Positions 8,501-17,571 of a stretch of DNA of 64,000 nt are shown one piece after another (position 1 is the first letter of the stretch; every line of letters starts with the position of its first letter). The stretch is from an uncultured Collinsella sp. (lineage in GTDB: Bacteria; Actinomycetota; Coriobacteriia; Coriobacteriales; Coriobacteriaceae), in the NCBI GenBank assembly GCA_958412345.1, contig CATYSO010000005.1, positions 59,077 to 123,076 on the forward strand, read 5' to 3'. The position numbers and the translations under genes were made by a program. Below the pieces are notes generated by a model that was given only the letters and a program-made list of their open reading frames with translations, was not told the origin of the DNA and searched no databases.

Positions 8501-9054
8501 TGGCTGAGTTCCCGAGCGTCACCGTCGATCTTTCCGAGCAGCTCGAGTTCCCTGGTGATTCGTATCCGCTGACCGGTAAGGTCGATGTCGCCACCTACAC
8601 GGTGGGCGAGAAGGAGTACCAGCTACAGGATGGTATTGACTATGACGTGGTCTTTACCAATGCCGGTACCGGTGTTCTGCTCACGGGCATGGTCCGCGCA
8701 CACGCTACCGGCGAGTGCGACCGCTGCCTGGAGCCCGCTTCGTTTGACATTGCCGGCGAGATCGAGGAGTTCTACCTCTTTAACGAGCCCGAGGATCCCG
8801 AGGCCTACGAGGACGGCTACGAGCTGCTGGGCGAGGATCGCATCGTCGATCTGGGTGAGCCCATCAACGACGCGGTCGTCATGGATACTCCGTTCGTGGT
8901 TCTCTGCAAGCCCGATTGCCGTGGTCTTTGCCCGGTCTGCGGTGGTAATCTCAACGTCGAGCAATGCGATTGCGCTGCCCAGGCAGAGGCCGAATGGGCC
9001 GAAGCCACGGAAAATCCATTTGCAGCATTAAAGAATCTCAAGCTTGACGAGTAA
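8500..9054 (+). CDS. yceD: YceD/DUF177 family protein
   Basis: 184 aa. The ATG shares its A with the preceding stop (TAATG), so it is translationally coupled. The DUF177 features are visible: CDRCLEPASFDIAGEIEEFYLF in the middle and a C-terminal Cys cluster CKPDCRGLCPVCGGNL...CDC that probably binds a metal. The family is almost always placed directly before rpmF, as here. It has been linked to 23S rRNA or large-subunit assembly in bacteria and plastids. I infer the same role. Confidence 0.9.
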   Translation: MAEFPSVTVDLSEQLEFPGDSYPLTGKVDVATYTVGEKEYQLQDGIDYDVVFTNAGTGVLLTGMVRAHATGECDRCLEPASFDIAGEIEEFYLFNEPEDPEAYEDGYELLGEDRIVDLGEPINDAVVMDTPFVVLCKPDCRGLCPVCGGNLNVEQCDCAAQAEAEWAEATENPFAALKNLKLDE

Positions 9055-9118
9055 AACTGTGGTAATATCGCTACTTGCGCGTAATCGCCACACTGGATAG
9101 TTCATAAGGAAGGTCACT

Positions 9119-9298
9119 ATGCCCGTACCTAAACAAAAGCAGGGTCGTATCCGCACTCACACCCGTCGTTCCGCCAACATGAAGATCTCGGCTGCGGCTC
9201 AGTCCACGTGCCCCCGTTGCGGCGCTGTCAAGCTCCCGCACCACGTGTGCCCCAGCTGCGGTTTCTACAAGGACCGCGAGGTTATCGTTACCGAGTAA
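9119..9298 (+). CDS. rpmF: 50S ribosomal protein L32
   Basis: 59 aa: MPVPKQKQGRIRTHTRRSAN, then a zinc-ribbon CPRC...CPSC pair and GFYKDREVI. This is the classical L32 pattern. AAGGAAGG lies 6-13 bp before the ATG. It follows yceD and precedes plsX, the widespread rpmF-plsX arrangement that ties ribosome and lipid synthesis. The Cys4 form suggests a zinc-dependent (C+) paralogue. Confidence 0.96.
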   Translation: MPVPKQKQGRIRTHTRRSANMKISAAAQSTCPRCGAVKLPHHVCPSCGFYKDREVIVTE

Positions 9299-9338
9299 CG
9301 GTATACTCTGGATACGATGCCGTTCCAAATGGAACCAC

Positions 9339-9369
9339 AATGGCCGGCTCAATGAGTCGGCCATTTTTG
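9339..9369 (+). terminator. Terminator/attenuator between rpmF and plsX
   Basis: AATGGCCG and CGGCCATT form an 8-bp stem followed by TTTT, 40 bp after rpmF. plsX has its own AAGGAG just downstream, so part of the rpmF transcript may read through. Confidence 0.6.
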
Positions 9370-9385
9370 TATAAGGAGCATGTAT

Positions 9386-10405
9386 ATGAGTAACGTTCGC
9401 GTTTGTGTAGACGTTGTGGGCGGAGACGAGAAGCCCCAGGTTGTTCTCGATGGTATTGAGGCTGCCCTTGCGGCCGACCCCGATATCGAGGTCCTGGCTG
9501 CCGGCCCCGCCGAAATCGTCAATCCCTTTGCCGCTTCCCATGCGCGCGTCGAAGCCCTGGAGGCTCCCGACGTTATCGCCATGGACGACGATCCCATTCG
9601 TGCCGTGATGACCAAGCGCAAGTCTTCGATTGTGCTTTCCTGCCGTGCCATTAAGAAGGGCAACGCGGACGCGTTCTTCTCCGCTGGCTCCACTGGTGCC
9701 ATGACCGCAGCCGCCACCGCCTATGTCACGCCCTTTAGGTATCAGGCCGAGGGCAAGAAGCAGCCGGTGCGTCCCTGCCTCACCAATGCACTGCCCAACC
9801 GCGCCGGCGGCCTGACGGTGCTGTGCGATATGGGCGCCAACCCCGATGTCGAGGTCGACGACATGGTTCGTTTTGCCCAGATGGGTAGCGCCTATGCCCG
9901 CGTCGTCTTGGGTATCGAGCATCCCCGCGTGGGTCTTCTTGGTAACGGTACCGAGGATGAGAAGGGCTCCAACTTTACCAAGGCCTGCTTCCCGGCTATG
10001 AAGGCTGCCGTCCCCGGTTTTGTGGGCAACTGCGAGGGCACCGATATTACCTCGGGTAATTTTGACGTTGTCGTTGCCGACGGCATGTCGGGAAACATTG
10101 CCCTTAAGGCCACCGAGGGCGCTGCCAAGTTCTTGCTGCAGGAGCTCAAGGGCGCCTTTACGTCCTCGTTCGGCACCAAGATCGCCGCGCTGCTCATGAA
10201 ACAGCAGATGCGTGAGATTAAAGCAAAGCTCTCCGGCGACGCCAAGGGTGGCGCGATTCTGCTAGGTCTGCGCGGCGTTGTCCTGATCGGCCATGGCGCT
10301 ACCTCGGTCGAGGCCGTCAAAAACGGTACGCTCGCCGCAGCCGAGGCGGTTCGTGCCGGGCTGGTCGAGAACGTCGCCAACTCCATGGACGGTATCGTTT
10401 TGTAA
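9386..10405 (+). CDS. plsX: Phosphate acyltransferase PlsX
   Basis: Converts acyl-ACP to acyl-phosphate, the donor for PlsY in phosphatidic acid synthesis. Typical blocks are VCVDVVGGDEKP at the N-terminus, FFSAGSTGAMTAAA, LCDMGAN, GLLGNGTEDEKGS and the C-terminal LIGHGAT. AAGGAG at 9373-9378 fits the ATG at 9386 (7-nt spacing) better than the ATG at 9380. The length of 339 aa is normal. The N-terminal motif reads DVVGGD where many members have DAMGGD. Confidence 0.95.
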   Translation: MSNVRVCVDVVGGDEKPQVVLDGIEAALAADPDIEVLAAGPAEIVNPFAASHARVEALEAPDVIAMDDDPIRAVMTKRKSSIVLSCRAIKKGNADAFFSAGSTGAMTAAATAYVTPFRYQAEGKKQPVRPCLTNALPNRAGGLTVLCDMGANPDVEVDDMVRFAQMGSAYARVVLGIEHPRVGLLGNGTEDEKGSNFTKACFPAMKAAVPGFVGNCEGTDITSGNFDVVVADGMSGNIALKATEGAAKFLLQELKGAFTSSFGTKIAALLMKQQMREIKAKLSGDAKGGAILLGLRGVVLIGHGATSVEAVKNGTLAAAEAVRAGLVENVANSMDGIVL

Positions 10406-10470
10406 GAGCGAGTTAGAGCGCTGTTATGTGCCTCGCGGCCTGCTTCGTGGGGTAGAATCAAAACCGTGTC

Positions 10471-10499
10471 TTGGTGCCGCCCGCGCGGCGCCAATCTTT
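10471..10499 (+). terminator. Strong hairpin in the plsX-acpP gap
   Basis: TTGGTGCCGC and GCGGCGCCAA pair around a 4-nt loop and are followed by TCTTTT. TAGAAT at 10453-10458 just upstream could be a -10 box for acpP, so this is either the plsX terminator or a 5' stem of the acpP leader. Confidence 0.55.
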
Positions 10500-10529
10500 T
10501 GGTATTCATGCACTATGAGAGGAAGCGCT

Positions 10530-10772
10530 ATGGACCGCTCCGAAATCTTCGACAAAATCGCCGAGGTCGCTGCTGACGTTCTGGGCGTCGATGTTGCCGA
10601 GATTAGCGATGAGACCACGTTTGACGACCTCGATGCCAATTCGCTCGAGCGCCTGCAGCTGGTGACGGCTATCGAGGACGAGTTCAACCTCGAGATCGAT
10701 GACGAGACCCTGCTCTCGCTCAACTCTGTCGCCGACGCCGTCGACGCTATCGAAGCTGCCAAGGAGGCCTAA
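10530..10772 (+). CDS. acpP: Acyl carrier protein
   Basis: 80 aa acidic protein that carries fatty-acid intermediates on 4'-phosphopantetheine. The attachment serine is in DLDANSLERLQL, where the usual DSL is NSL. Start ATG 10530 follows GAGAGGAAG. The plsX-acpP-rnc order is conserved in Gram-positives. Aspartate and glutamate dominate, as in all ACPs. Confidence 0.94.
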   Translation: MDRSEIFDKIAEVAADVLGVDVAEISDETTFDDLDANSLERLQLVTAIEDEFNLEIDDETLLSLNSVADAVDAIEAAKEA

Positions 10773-10775
10773 GTC

Positions 10776-11501
10776 TTGGCTTTATCTGAACGACTTTCGC
10801 GTGCCCAGGAAATCCTGGGCCACGAGTTCAATGACAAGGTGCTGTTGCGCGCGGCGCTCACACATCCCTCGGCTGTCGAGGGTCAGCCGGTGTCTGCCAG
10901 CTATGAGCGTCTCGAGTTTTTGGGCGATTCCATTTTGGGTGCCGTGGTGGCTCGCTCGCTTTTTGAGTCCTACCCTGAGTTTGACGAGGGCAAGCTTACG
11001 CGCCTGAAGGTGTCCCTTGTCTCGGGCGCCACACTGTCCGAGGTGTCGCACGAACTGGGCATCGACGACATCATCATCTTTGGTGCCTCAGAGACCGGCA
11101 CGGGCGCTCGCGGCCTGCATTCGGCGCTCGAGAACGTCTACGAGTCGCTCGTGGGCGCGCTGTACCTGGATGCCGGCTGGGATGCCGCAGCGGAGTTTAT
11201 CCATCGTACGCTCAAGCCGCACCTGGCCTCCGAGCGTGCCGAGCACCCCGCGAACCCCAAGTCGTTCTTGCAGGAGTGCGTGCAGGCAGACGGCCACGAG
11301 CCTCCCGCGTATAAGCTGGTCGGCTCCGAGGGCCCCGCGCATGCGCCCACCTTTACCGCTGTGGTGCTCATCGACGGTATTCGCCAGGGCCGCGGCACCG
11401 GTTCCTCCAAGAAGGAGGCCGAGGGAGCCGCTGCGCTGGAGGCACTCGACCGCATGGGCTACACCACCAACGGCGTGATTCTCAACAAGAAGCCTGTTTA
11501 A
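10776..11501 (+). CDS. rnc: Ribonuclease III
   Basis: Cleaves double-stranded RNA in rRNA and mRNA processing. TTG at 10776 is the likely start, with AAGGAGG at 10761-10767. The signature YERLEFLGDSILGAVVA holds the catalytic acidic residues, a second acidic site is in ENVYESLVGALYLDAGW, and a C-terminal double-stranded RNA-binding domain runs from NPKSFLQECVQ to KKEAEGAAALEAL. 241 aa, full length, three bases after acpP. Confidence 0.96.
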   Translation: MALSERLSRAQEILGHEFNDKVLLRAALTHPSAVEGQPVSASYERLEFLGDSILGAVVARSLFESYPEFDEGKLTRLKVSLVSGATLSEVSHELGIDDIIIFGASETGTGARGLHSALENVYESLVGALYLDAGWDAAAEFIHRTLKPHLASERAEHPANPKSFLQECVQADGHEPPAYKLVGSEGPAHAPTFTAVVLIDGIRQGRGTGSSKKEAEGAAALEALDRMGYTTNGVILNKKPV

Positions 11502-11511
11502 GCGAGGAACC

Positions 11512-14500
11512 GTGTATCTCAAGTCCCTCACGCTCAAAGGGTTCAAGTCGTTTGCCGACCGCGCCCATATGTCATTTGAGCCGGGTCTGACCGTCATCGT
11601 CGGTCCCAACGGCTCGGGAAAATCGAACATCTCCGACTCGATTCTGTGGGTCCTGGGCGAGCAGAGCGCCAAGCAGCTGCGCGGCCAGGCCATGGAGGAC
11701 GTCATCTTCTCGGGCTCGTCGGCACGCAAGCCGGTGGGTGTCGCCGAGGTCACGCTGGTGCTCGATAACTCGGACCATATGCTGCCCGTCGATTTTGACG
11801 AGGTCGCCATCACCCGCCGCATGTATCGCTCGGGCGAAAGCGAGTACCTCATCAACTCGAGTCCGTGCCGCCTGATGGACATTCAGGACATCCTGCACGA
11901 TTCGGGCCTGGGCAAGGATACGCATTCCATCATCAGCCAGGGCAAGCTCGATGCCATTTTGCAGAGCCGCCCCGAGGAGCGCCGTGCCCTCATCGAGGAG
12001 GCCGCCGGCATCTCCAAGCACAAGCGCCGTAAGGAGCGTGCGCTCAAAAAGATTAAGTCGATGGACGAGCACCTGACGCGTGCCCGCGACATCAATAAGG
12101 AAATTGCCCGTCAGCTGCGACCGCTGGAGCGTCAGGTCGATCGTGCGCGCAAGTACAAAGAGCTGTCCTCGCGCGCAAACGAACTTACGCAGATGCTGGC
12201 CGTCGACGAGCTTCGTTCGCTGCAGTCGCAGTGGAACGACTTGGAGAGCCGCTCCAAGGAGGGCGCCGCTGAGCTTGAGCTTGCGCAGTACCGCTTGGGC
12301 GAAAAGGAACGCGAGCTCGAGAAGCTCCAGGTCATGCTTGAGGAAAAGGGCCTGTTTGTGGGCGACCTGGGCGAGCAGCGCCGCCATATGCAAGACGTGG
12401 TCGGCCGCATTAACTCCGATATGCGCCTGCTCGAGGAAAAGGGCCACAACATGGTGTCGCGCCTGTCCGACATGCGTGGCCAGATCTCGAGCTCCGAGCA
12501 TCAGCGTCGTCGCGTGGTCGAGGAGCTCGAGGACGCGCGTGCGCAGCTTGAGGAAGTGACCGGTGCGCACATGCAGGCCCAGGAGGACGTTGACGCCGCT
12601 GGTCCTGCCGCCGCTGAGCTCCACGAGCGACGCGTGACTCTCGACAATCAGATTTCGCAGCTTACGCGTGAGCAACGCGATGTGCAGCGTGGGGCCGATA
12701 ACGCGGCGCTCGAACTCGCCAAGGTGAAGGACTCGCTGAGTAACGCCGAGGTTGAGGACAACATGTACGCCTCGCGCTTGGAGCAGATCGATGAACAGCT
12801 CGAGGAGGTCACGGCCTCGCTCGAGAGCCGTCGCGAACGCGCCGAGGAGCTTGAGGGTGCTCTTGAGGAAGCGCGCCAGGCTCAGGTCGATGCGCGTGAA
12901 GCCACCGAGACAGCACGCGCGGCCCTGAAGGACCTGCGTGCCCGCGAGAGCGAGGCACGCAACAAGTTATCCGAGGTGCGCTCGGAGCTTGCCAGCCAAA
13001 AGAAGCTCGATGCCCGCATGGCCGACAGCTCGCCGCTGGTGAGCCGTCTGATGGGCGCACTGGGCGATGATGTCTCGGGTCGTCTGGGCGACGTGCTCGA
13101 GGCTCCTCGTGAGCTCGAGGGCCTGGTTGAGCAGCTGCTTGCCGGCGACATCGATGCTCTTTTGTTTGATGACGCCGCCACGCTTGAGCGTGCCGGTCGC
13201 GCGGCTCTGGACCAAAAGAAGGCCTCGGGTGAGGCACTGCTGATGGCGCGCGGCGTGAGCGCCTCTGCTGCCGCTAAGGGCGCTGCCGGTACGCGTCTGG
13301 TTGATCGTCTGTCCGTGCGCTCCGGTTATGGCCCGGTTGTCGAGGCCCTTCTCGGCGGCTATTACGTGGTCGATGACTTGGCTGCCGCGTTGGCTGCCCC
13401 TGTCGTTGACGGTGTGACCTACGTGACTCCCGATGGCGCCCGCGTCGCCTGCGGCGGCCTGGTGCGCGTGGGGCTCGACGCCGGCGAGGCTTCGGGTGCC
13501 TTGGAGCGCAAGCGCCGTATCCGCGAGCTGGAGGGCCTGGAGCCCGATCTGGCTGCTGTGTTTGAGCATGTGTCGGATCAGGTCGTTGAGGCCAATGCGG
13601 CCGTTGAGGAGGCGCGTGCCACCGAGGGCGATGCCGCCGGCGAGATCGCCCGTCTTGAGGGCGAGCGCCGCTCCCTGTTGTCCGAGATCGGCCGTCTGGA
13701 GCAAAGCGCCAACAATGCCGAGGTCGAGCGCGTGCGTATTTCCAAGCGCCGCGAGCAGGCTGCCGAGGCCGTTCGCGCTGCGCGCCCGCGCGTGGACGAG
13801 CTCACCCGTTCGCGTGACGAGGCGCGAGCGCAGGCAAGTAACCTGGGCCTTCAGATTGCCGAGGCCAACGACGAACTCGACCGCGTTCGCCGTGACGATT
13901 CCGAGGCCGCCGGCATGCTCGCCGATGCCAAGGTCCGCCTGGCCCAGACGAGCGAGCGCCTTCGTTCTCTGAAGGGCCGCGTGCCCGATCTGGAGCATCG
14001 CCTGGAGGGCATCGACCGCCGTATCCGCGGAACACGCCAGGCCTCGTGCTCACTCGAGCTGCTGCGCCTGCGCGTCGATCCCATGCACGAGCGCTATTCG
14101 GCCCTGCTGGAGCGCGCGTCAGATTGGGCCGCACGTCTGCGTGACCAGGCCTCTCTGGAGGAGGCGGACTCCGCTTCGCTTAAGAAGACCATCGAGGATG
14201 CCAAGGCAGAGGTTGCCCGCGCTAAGGAGCGGGTCGATACCGCCGCCGCCACGCAAAACGAGTTCAAGGTCGCACGCGGCAAGCTTGAGGTGCAGGTAGA
14301 GGCCGCCATTAAGGCCATTACCGCCGATGGCACCACGGTACTCGAGGAAGCGCTCATGCTTCCGGCGCCCACCGACCACGACGCCGCCGAGCGCGAGCTC
14401 AACCAGCTCGTGCGTCAGATCAACAACCTCGGTCCCGTTAACCAAGTTGCCATGGAGGAGTACGAGCAGCTCAAGCGCCGCGCCGACTACATCGAGGAGC

Positions 14501-15048
14501 AGCTGGCCGATCTGGAGAGCGCGCGCAAGGCGCTCACCAAGATCACCGTGGCCATCGACCGTAAGATGCGTAAGGCCTTCCTGGTGACCTTTGAGAAGGT
14601 CGATGCGAACTTCCGCGAGATCTTCGCCATGCTGTTCCCGGGTGGTCAGGCGCATCTGGAGATGACTGACCCCGAGCATCCGGCCGAGACGGGCATCGAG
14701 GTCGTGGCGCAGCCGCGCGGCAAACGCATCACCAAGATGATGCTCATGTCGGGCGGCGAGAAGAGCCTGACGGCACTCGCCCTGCTCTTTGCTGTGTATC
14801 GCACGCGCACGGTGCCGTTCTATGTGCTGGACGAGGTAGAGGCGGCGCTTGACGACGCCAACCTGTCCAAGCTCATCGGCGCCCTCGATGTGCTGCGTTC
14901 CGATACGCAGCTCTTGGTCATTTCGCATCAGCGCCGTACTATGGAGGACGCTGACGTTCTCTATGGCGTCTCGATGCAAGCCGACGGCGTCAGCCGCGTC
15001 GTCTCGCAAAAACTCGATCGCGAAACCGGAAAGGTCGTGAATGCATAA
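11512..15048 (+). CDS. smc: Chromosome segregation protein SMC
   Basis: Condensin ATPase that organises sister chromosomes. 1178 aa starting at GTG 11512. The N-terminal head has Walker A GPNGSGKSNISDS. Two very long coiled coils (about 170-500 and 670-1000) flank a hinge near 520-650. The C-terminal head carries the ABC signature LMSGGEKSLTALAL and Walker B FYVLDEVEAALDD. The scpA and scpB partners are not in the window. rnc-smc-ftsY-ffh is the standard Gram-positive order. Confidence 0.97.
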   Translation: MYLKSLTLKGFKSFADRAHMSFEPGLTVIVGPNGSGKSNISDSILWVLGEQSAKQLRGQAMEDVIFSGSSARKPVGVAEVTLVLDNSDHMLPVDFDEVAITRRMYRSGESEYLINSSPCRLMDIQDILHDSGLGKDTHSIISQGKLDAILQSRPEERRALIEEAAGISKHKRRKERALKKIKSMDEHLTRARDINKEIARQLRPLERQVDRARKYKELSSRANELTQMLAVDELRSLQSQWNDLESRSKEGAAELELAQYRLGEKERELEKLQVMLEEKGLFVGDLGEQRRHMQDVVGRINSDMRLLEEKGHNMVSRLSDMRGQISSSEHQRRRVVEELEDARAQLEEVTGAHMQAQEDVDAAGPAAAELHERRVTLDNQISQLTREQRDVQRGADNAALELAKVKDSLSNAEVEDNMYASRLEQIDEQLEEVTASLESRRERAEELEGALEEARQAQVDAREATETARAALKDLRARESEARNKLSEVRSELASQKKLDARMADSSPLVSRLMGALGDDVSGRLGDVLEAPRELEGLVEQLLAGDIDALLFDDAATLERAGRAALDQKKASGEALLMARGVSASAAAKGAAGTRLVDRLSVRSGYGPVVEALLGGYYVVDDLAAALAAPVVDGVTYVTPDGARVACGGLVRVGLDAGEASGALERKRRIRELEGLEPDLAAVFEHVSDQVVEANAAVEEARATEGDAAGEIARLEGERRSLLSEIGRLEQSANNAEVERVRISKRREQAAEAVRAARPRVDELTRSRDEARAQASNLGLQIAEANDELDRVRRDDSEAAGMLADAKVRLAQTSERLRSLKGRVPDLEHRLEGIDRRIRGTRQASCSLELLRLRVDPMHERYSALLERASDWAARLRDQASLEEADSASLKKTIEDAKAEVARAKERVDTAAATQNEFKVARGKLEVQVEAAIKAITADGTTVLEEALMLPAPTDHDAAERELNQLVRQINNLGPVNQVAMEEYEQLKRRADYIEEQLADLESARKALTKITVAIDRKMRKAFLVTFEKVDANFREIFAMLFPGGQAHLEMTDPEHPAETGIEVVAQPRGKRITKMMLMSGGEKSLTALALLFAVYRTRTVPFYVLDEVEAALDDANLSKLIGALDVLRSDTQLLVISHQRRTMEDADVLYGVSMQADGVSRVVSQKLDRETGKVVNA

Positions 15049-15965
15049 TGGGATTCTTTGACGCTCTCTCGCGCGGACTTGAGCGCAGCCGCGAGGCCCT
15101 CAACGAGGTCTTCTACTTTGGCGGCGAGGTCGATGAGGACTTTTGGGAGGACCTTGAGGATACCCTCGTTATGGGTGACATGGGTGCCGAGGTCGCCATT
15201 CAGGTCTCCGATGACCTGCGTGAGACGGCCGCCAAGAAGAACCTCAAGACCGCTCCGCAGCTTCGCCGTGCCCTGGCCGAGCAGCTCGAGCAGCACTTTG
15301 TGCCCATCGAGCGCGATCCGTTCTCTGACACGCCGAGCTGCGTGCTGTTTGTAGGCATTAACGGTGCCGGCAAGACCACGACGGTCGGTAAGATCGCGAG
15401 CGCCATGGCCGCCCGCGGTAAGAATGTCGTGATCGGTTCGGCCGATACCTTCCGCGCTGCCGCCATAGAGCAGCTCGATGTGTGGGGCCAGCGTGCCGGC
15501 GTCCCCGTCATCAAGCGCGATCGCGGCTCCGATCCGGCAAGCGTTTGCTACGACGTGCTCGACGAGGCCGATAAACGCGGCAGCGACCTGGTGCTTATCG
15601 ACACCGCCGGCCGCCTGCACACGAGCCCCGAGCTCATGCGCGAGCTCGCCAAGGTGGTCAACGTGACGCGTAAGCGCGCCGCCAATATGGCCGCCGGCCC
15701 CATGCCCGTCTCGGTCGTGCTCGTGATCGATGCCGCCACCGGCCAGAACGGTCTGAACCAGGCGCTCGAGTTTAACGAGGCACTGGGTCTGGACGGTATT
15801 ATCATGACGAAGCTCGACGGCACGGCAAAGGGCGGTATCGCCATGGCCGTGGCCGAGAAGCTCAAGCTCCCGATCCTGCGCGTGGGCGTGGGCGAGCAGG
15901 TCGATGACCTGCAGGAGTTCAATGCCAAAGATTTCTGCCGCGCCCTGGTGGGCGAGTCCAATTAA
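15048..15965 (+). CDS. ftsY: Signal recognition particle receptor FtsY
   Basis: SRP-receptor GTPase that docks ribosome-SRP complexes on the membrane. TAATG overlap with smc. At 305 aa it lacks the acidic A domain of E. coli FtsY and begins directly with the N domain, which is common in Gram-positives. G motifs: GINGAGKTTTVGKIAS (G1), DTFRAAAIEQL, DTAGRLHTS (G3), TKLDGTAKGG (G4). Confidence 0.95.
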   Translation: MGFFDALSRGLERSREALNEVFYFGGEVDEDFWEDLEDTLVMGDMGAEVAIQVSDDLRETAAKKNLKTAPQLRRALAEQLEQHFVPIERDPFSDTPSCVLFVGINGAGKTTTVGKIASAMAARGKNVVIGSADTFRAAAIEQLDVWGQRAGVPVIKRDRGSDPASVCYDVLDEADKRGSDLVLIDTAGRLHTSPELMRELAKVVNVTRKRAANMAAGPMPVSVVLVIDAATGQNGLNQALEFNEALGLDGIIMTKLDGTAKGGIAMAVAEKLKLPILRVGVGEQVDDLQEFNAKDFCRALVGESN

Positions 15966-15975
15966 GGAGTGACTA

Positions 15976-17451
15976 GTGTTTGATTCCCTGAGCGATCGCC
16001 TCAACGACACATTTGACCGCCTGCGCGGCAAGGGCAAGCTGACCGAGGCCGATATCACCTCGGCCATGCGCGACATCCGCATGGCGCTGCTCGAGGCCGA
16101 CGTCAACTTTAAGGTCGTCAAGGAGTTCGTTGCCAAGACCAAGGAGCGCTGCATGACCGCCGAGGTCATGGAGTCGCTGTCGCCGGCACAAAATGTCGTC
16201 AAGATCGTGCTCGACGAGCTCACCGAGATGCTCGGCTCCACCGAGAGCAAGCTCGTCTTTAGCAACCGCATTCCCAATGTCATCATGCTCGTGGGCCTGC
16301 AGGGCTCCGGTAAGACCACGGCGGCCGTAAAGCTTGCCTACCTGCTCAAGAAGCAGGGCCGCTCGCCGCTGCTCGCCGCGTGCGACGTCTACCGTCCCGC
16401 CGCTGCCGACCAGCTGGCCACGCTTGGCGGAGAGATCGGCGTACCGGTCTTCCGCGGCGACGGTGCGCACCCGGTCGACATCGCCAAGGGCGCCATCCAG
16501 GAGGCTGTCGACCACCTGCGCGACGTGGTGATCGTCGATACCGCCGGTCGTCTTCAGATCGACGAGCAGATGATGCAGGAGGCCGTCGACATCAAGAAGG
16601 CCGTCAAGCCCGACCAGGTGCTGATGGTCGTCGACGCCATGACCGGCCAGGATATCGTCAACGTGGTCTCGACGTTTGCCGAGCGCACCGACTTTGATGG
16701 TGTGATTATCTCCAAGCTCGACGGTGACGCCCGTGGCGGTGGCGCGCTTTCGGTGCGTCAGGTGACCGGCAAGCCCATCAAGTTTGTGAGCATGGGCGAG
16801 AAACCCGATTCGCTTGAGCCGTTCTATCCCGATCGCATGGCCAAGCGAATCTTGGGCATGGGCGACGTTGTCGGCATCATCGAGAAGGCCCAGGAGGCCG
16901 CCGATGCCGAACAGCTCGAGGCTGCCGAGCGCATGCTGCGCGAGGGCTTCACCATGAACGTCATGCTCGACCAGATGAAGGCCGTCAAGAAGATGGGCGG
17001 CATGAAGGGTATCCTGGGCATGCTTCCCGGCGGCCAGCGCGCGCTCAATCAGATGGGCGGCAACCTGGATGAGGGCATCTTCGATAAGAACGAGGCCATC
17101 ATCATGTCGATGACCAAGGAGGAGCGCCTGCGTCCCTCCATCATCAACGGCCAGCGCCGTGCCCGCATTGCCAAGGGCGCCGGCGTGACCCCCACCGAGG
17201 TCAACAGCCTTATGAAGCAGTGGGGCGAGATGAACAAGATGATGGGCCGCATGCGCACGATGGCCAATCAGGCGCAGGCCGGCGGCAAGAAGGGCAAGAA
17301 GGGAAAGAAGGGCAAGAAGATGCGTATGCCCAATATTCCCGGCCTGGACGCCATGGGTTTGGGCGGCATGGGTGGCCTGGGTACGGGCGGCCCCAAGTCC
17401 GATATGGATTTGCTGCGCCAGATGGAAGCGCAGATGCGCAATAAAAAGTAG
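15976..17451 (+). CDS. ffh: Signal recognition particle protein Ffh (SRP54)
   Basis: Binds 4.5S/6S SRP RNA and signal sequences. GTG start at 15976 after AAGGAG. NG domain: GLQGSGKTTAAVKLA (P-loop), DVYRPAAADQL, DTAGRLQID, SKLDGDARGGGALS. The M domain is methionine-rich (MKAVKKMGGMKGILGMLPGG). The C-terminal tail alternates GKKGKKGKK with MG/GG repeats (residues about 435-475). 491 aa. ylxM, often between ftsY and ffh, is absent; the genes are only 10 bp apart. Confidence 0.96.
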   Translation: MFDSLSDRLNDTFDRLRGKGKLTEADITSAMRDIRMALLEADVNFKVVKEFVAKTKERCMTAEVMESLSPAQNVVKIVLDELTEMLGSTESKLVFSNRIPNVIMLVGLQGSGKTTAAVKLAYLLKKQGRSPLLAACDVYRPAAADQLATLGGEIGVPVFRGDGAHPVDIAKGAIQEAVDHLRDVVIVDTAGRLQIDEQMMQEAVDIKKAVKPDQVLMVVDAMTGQDIVNVVSTFAERTDFDGVIISKLDGDARGGGALSVRQVTGKPIKFVSMGEKPDSLEPFYPDRMAKRILGMGDVVGIIEKAQEAADAEQLEAAERMLREGFTMNVMLDQMKAVKKMGGMKGILGMLPGGQRALNQMGGNLDEGIFDKNEAIIMSMTKEERLRPSIINGQRRARIAKGAGVTPTEVNSLMKQWGEMNKMMGRMRTMANQAQAGGKKGKKGKKGKKMRMPNIPGLDAMGLGGMGGLGTGGPKSDMDLLRQMEAQMRNKK

Positions 17452-17477
17452 GGCAGTACGCGCAGCTTGATATGGCG

Positions 17478-17511
17478 AAGGCCACTCGGAAGTTTCCGGG
17501 TGGCCTTTGTT
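17478..17511 (+). terminator. ffh terminator
   Basis: AAGGCCAC pairs with GTGGCCTT (extended by CGG/CCG) followed by a short T-rich tail, in the converging gap between ffh and the minus-strand regulator. Confidence 0.7.
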
Positions 17512-17571
17512 GTGGGGCTGGATTGTCGGGTCGCGCTCGACGTTGCACCCCGAGCTTGGTTTGCCGTGCTG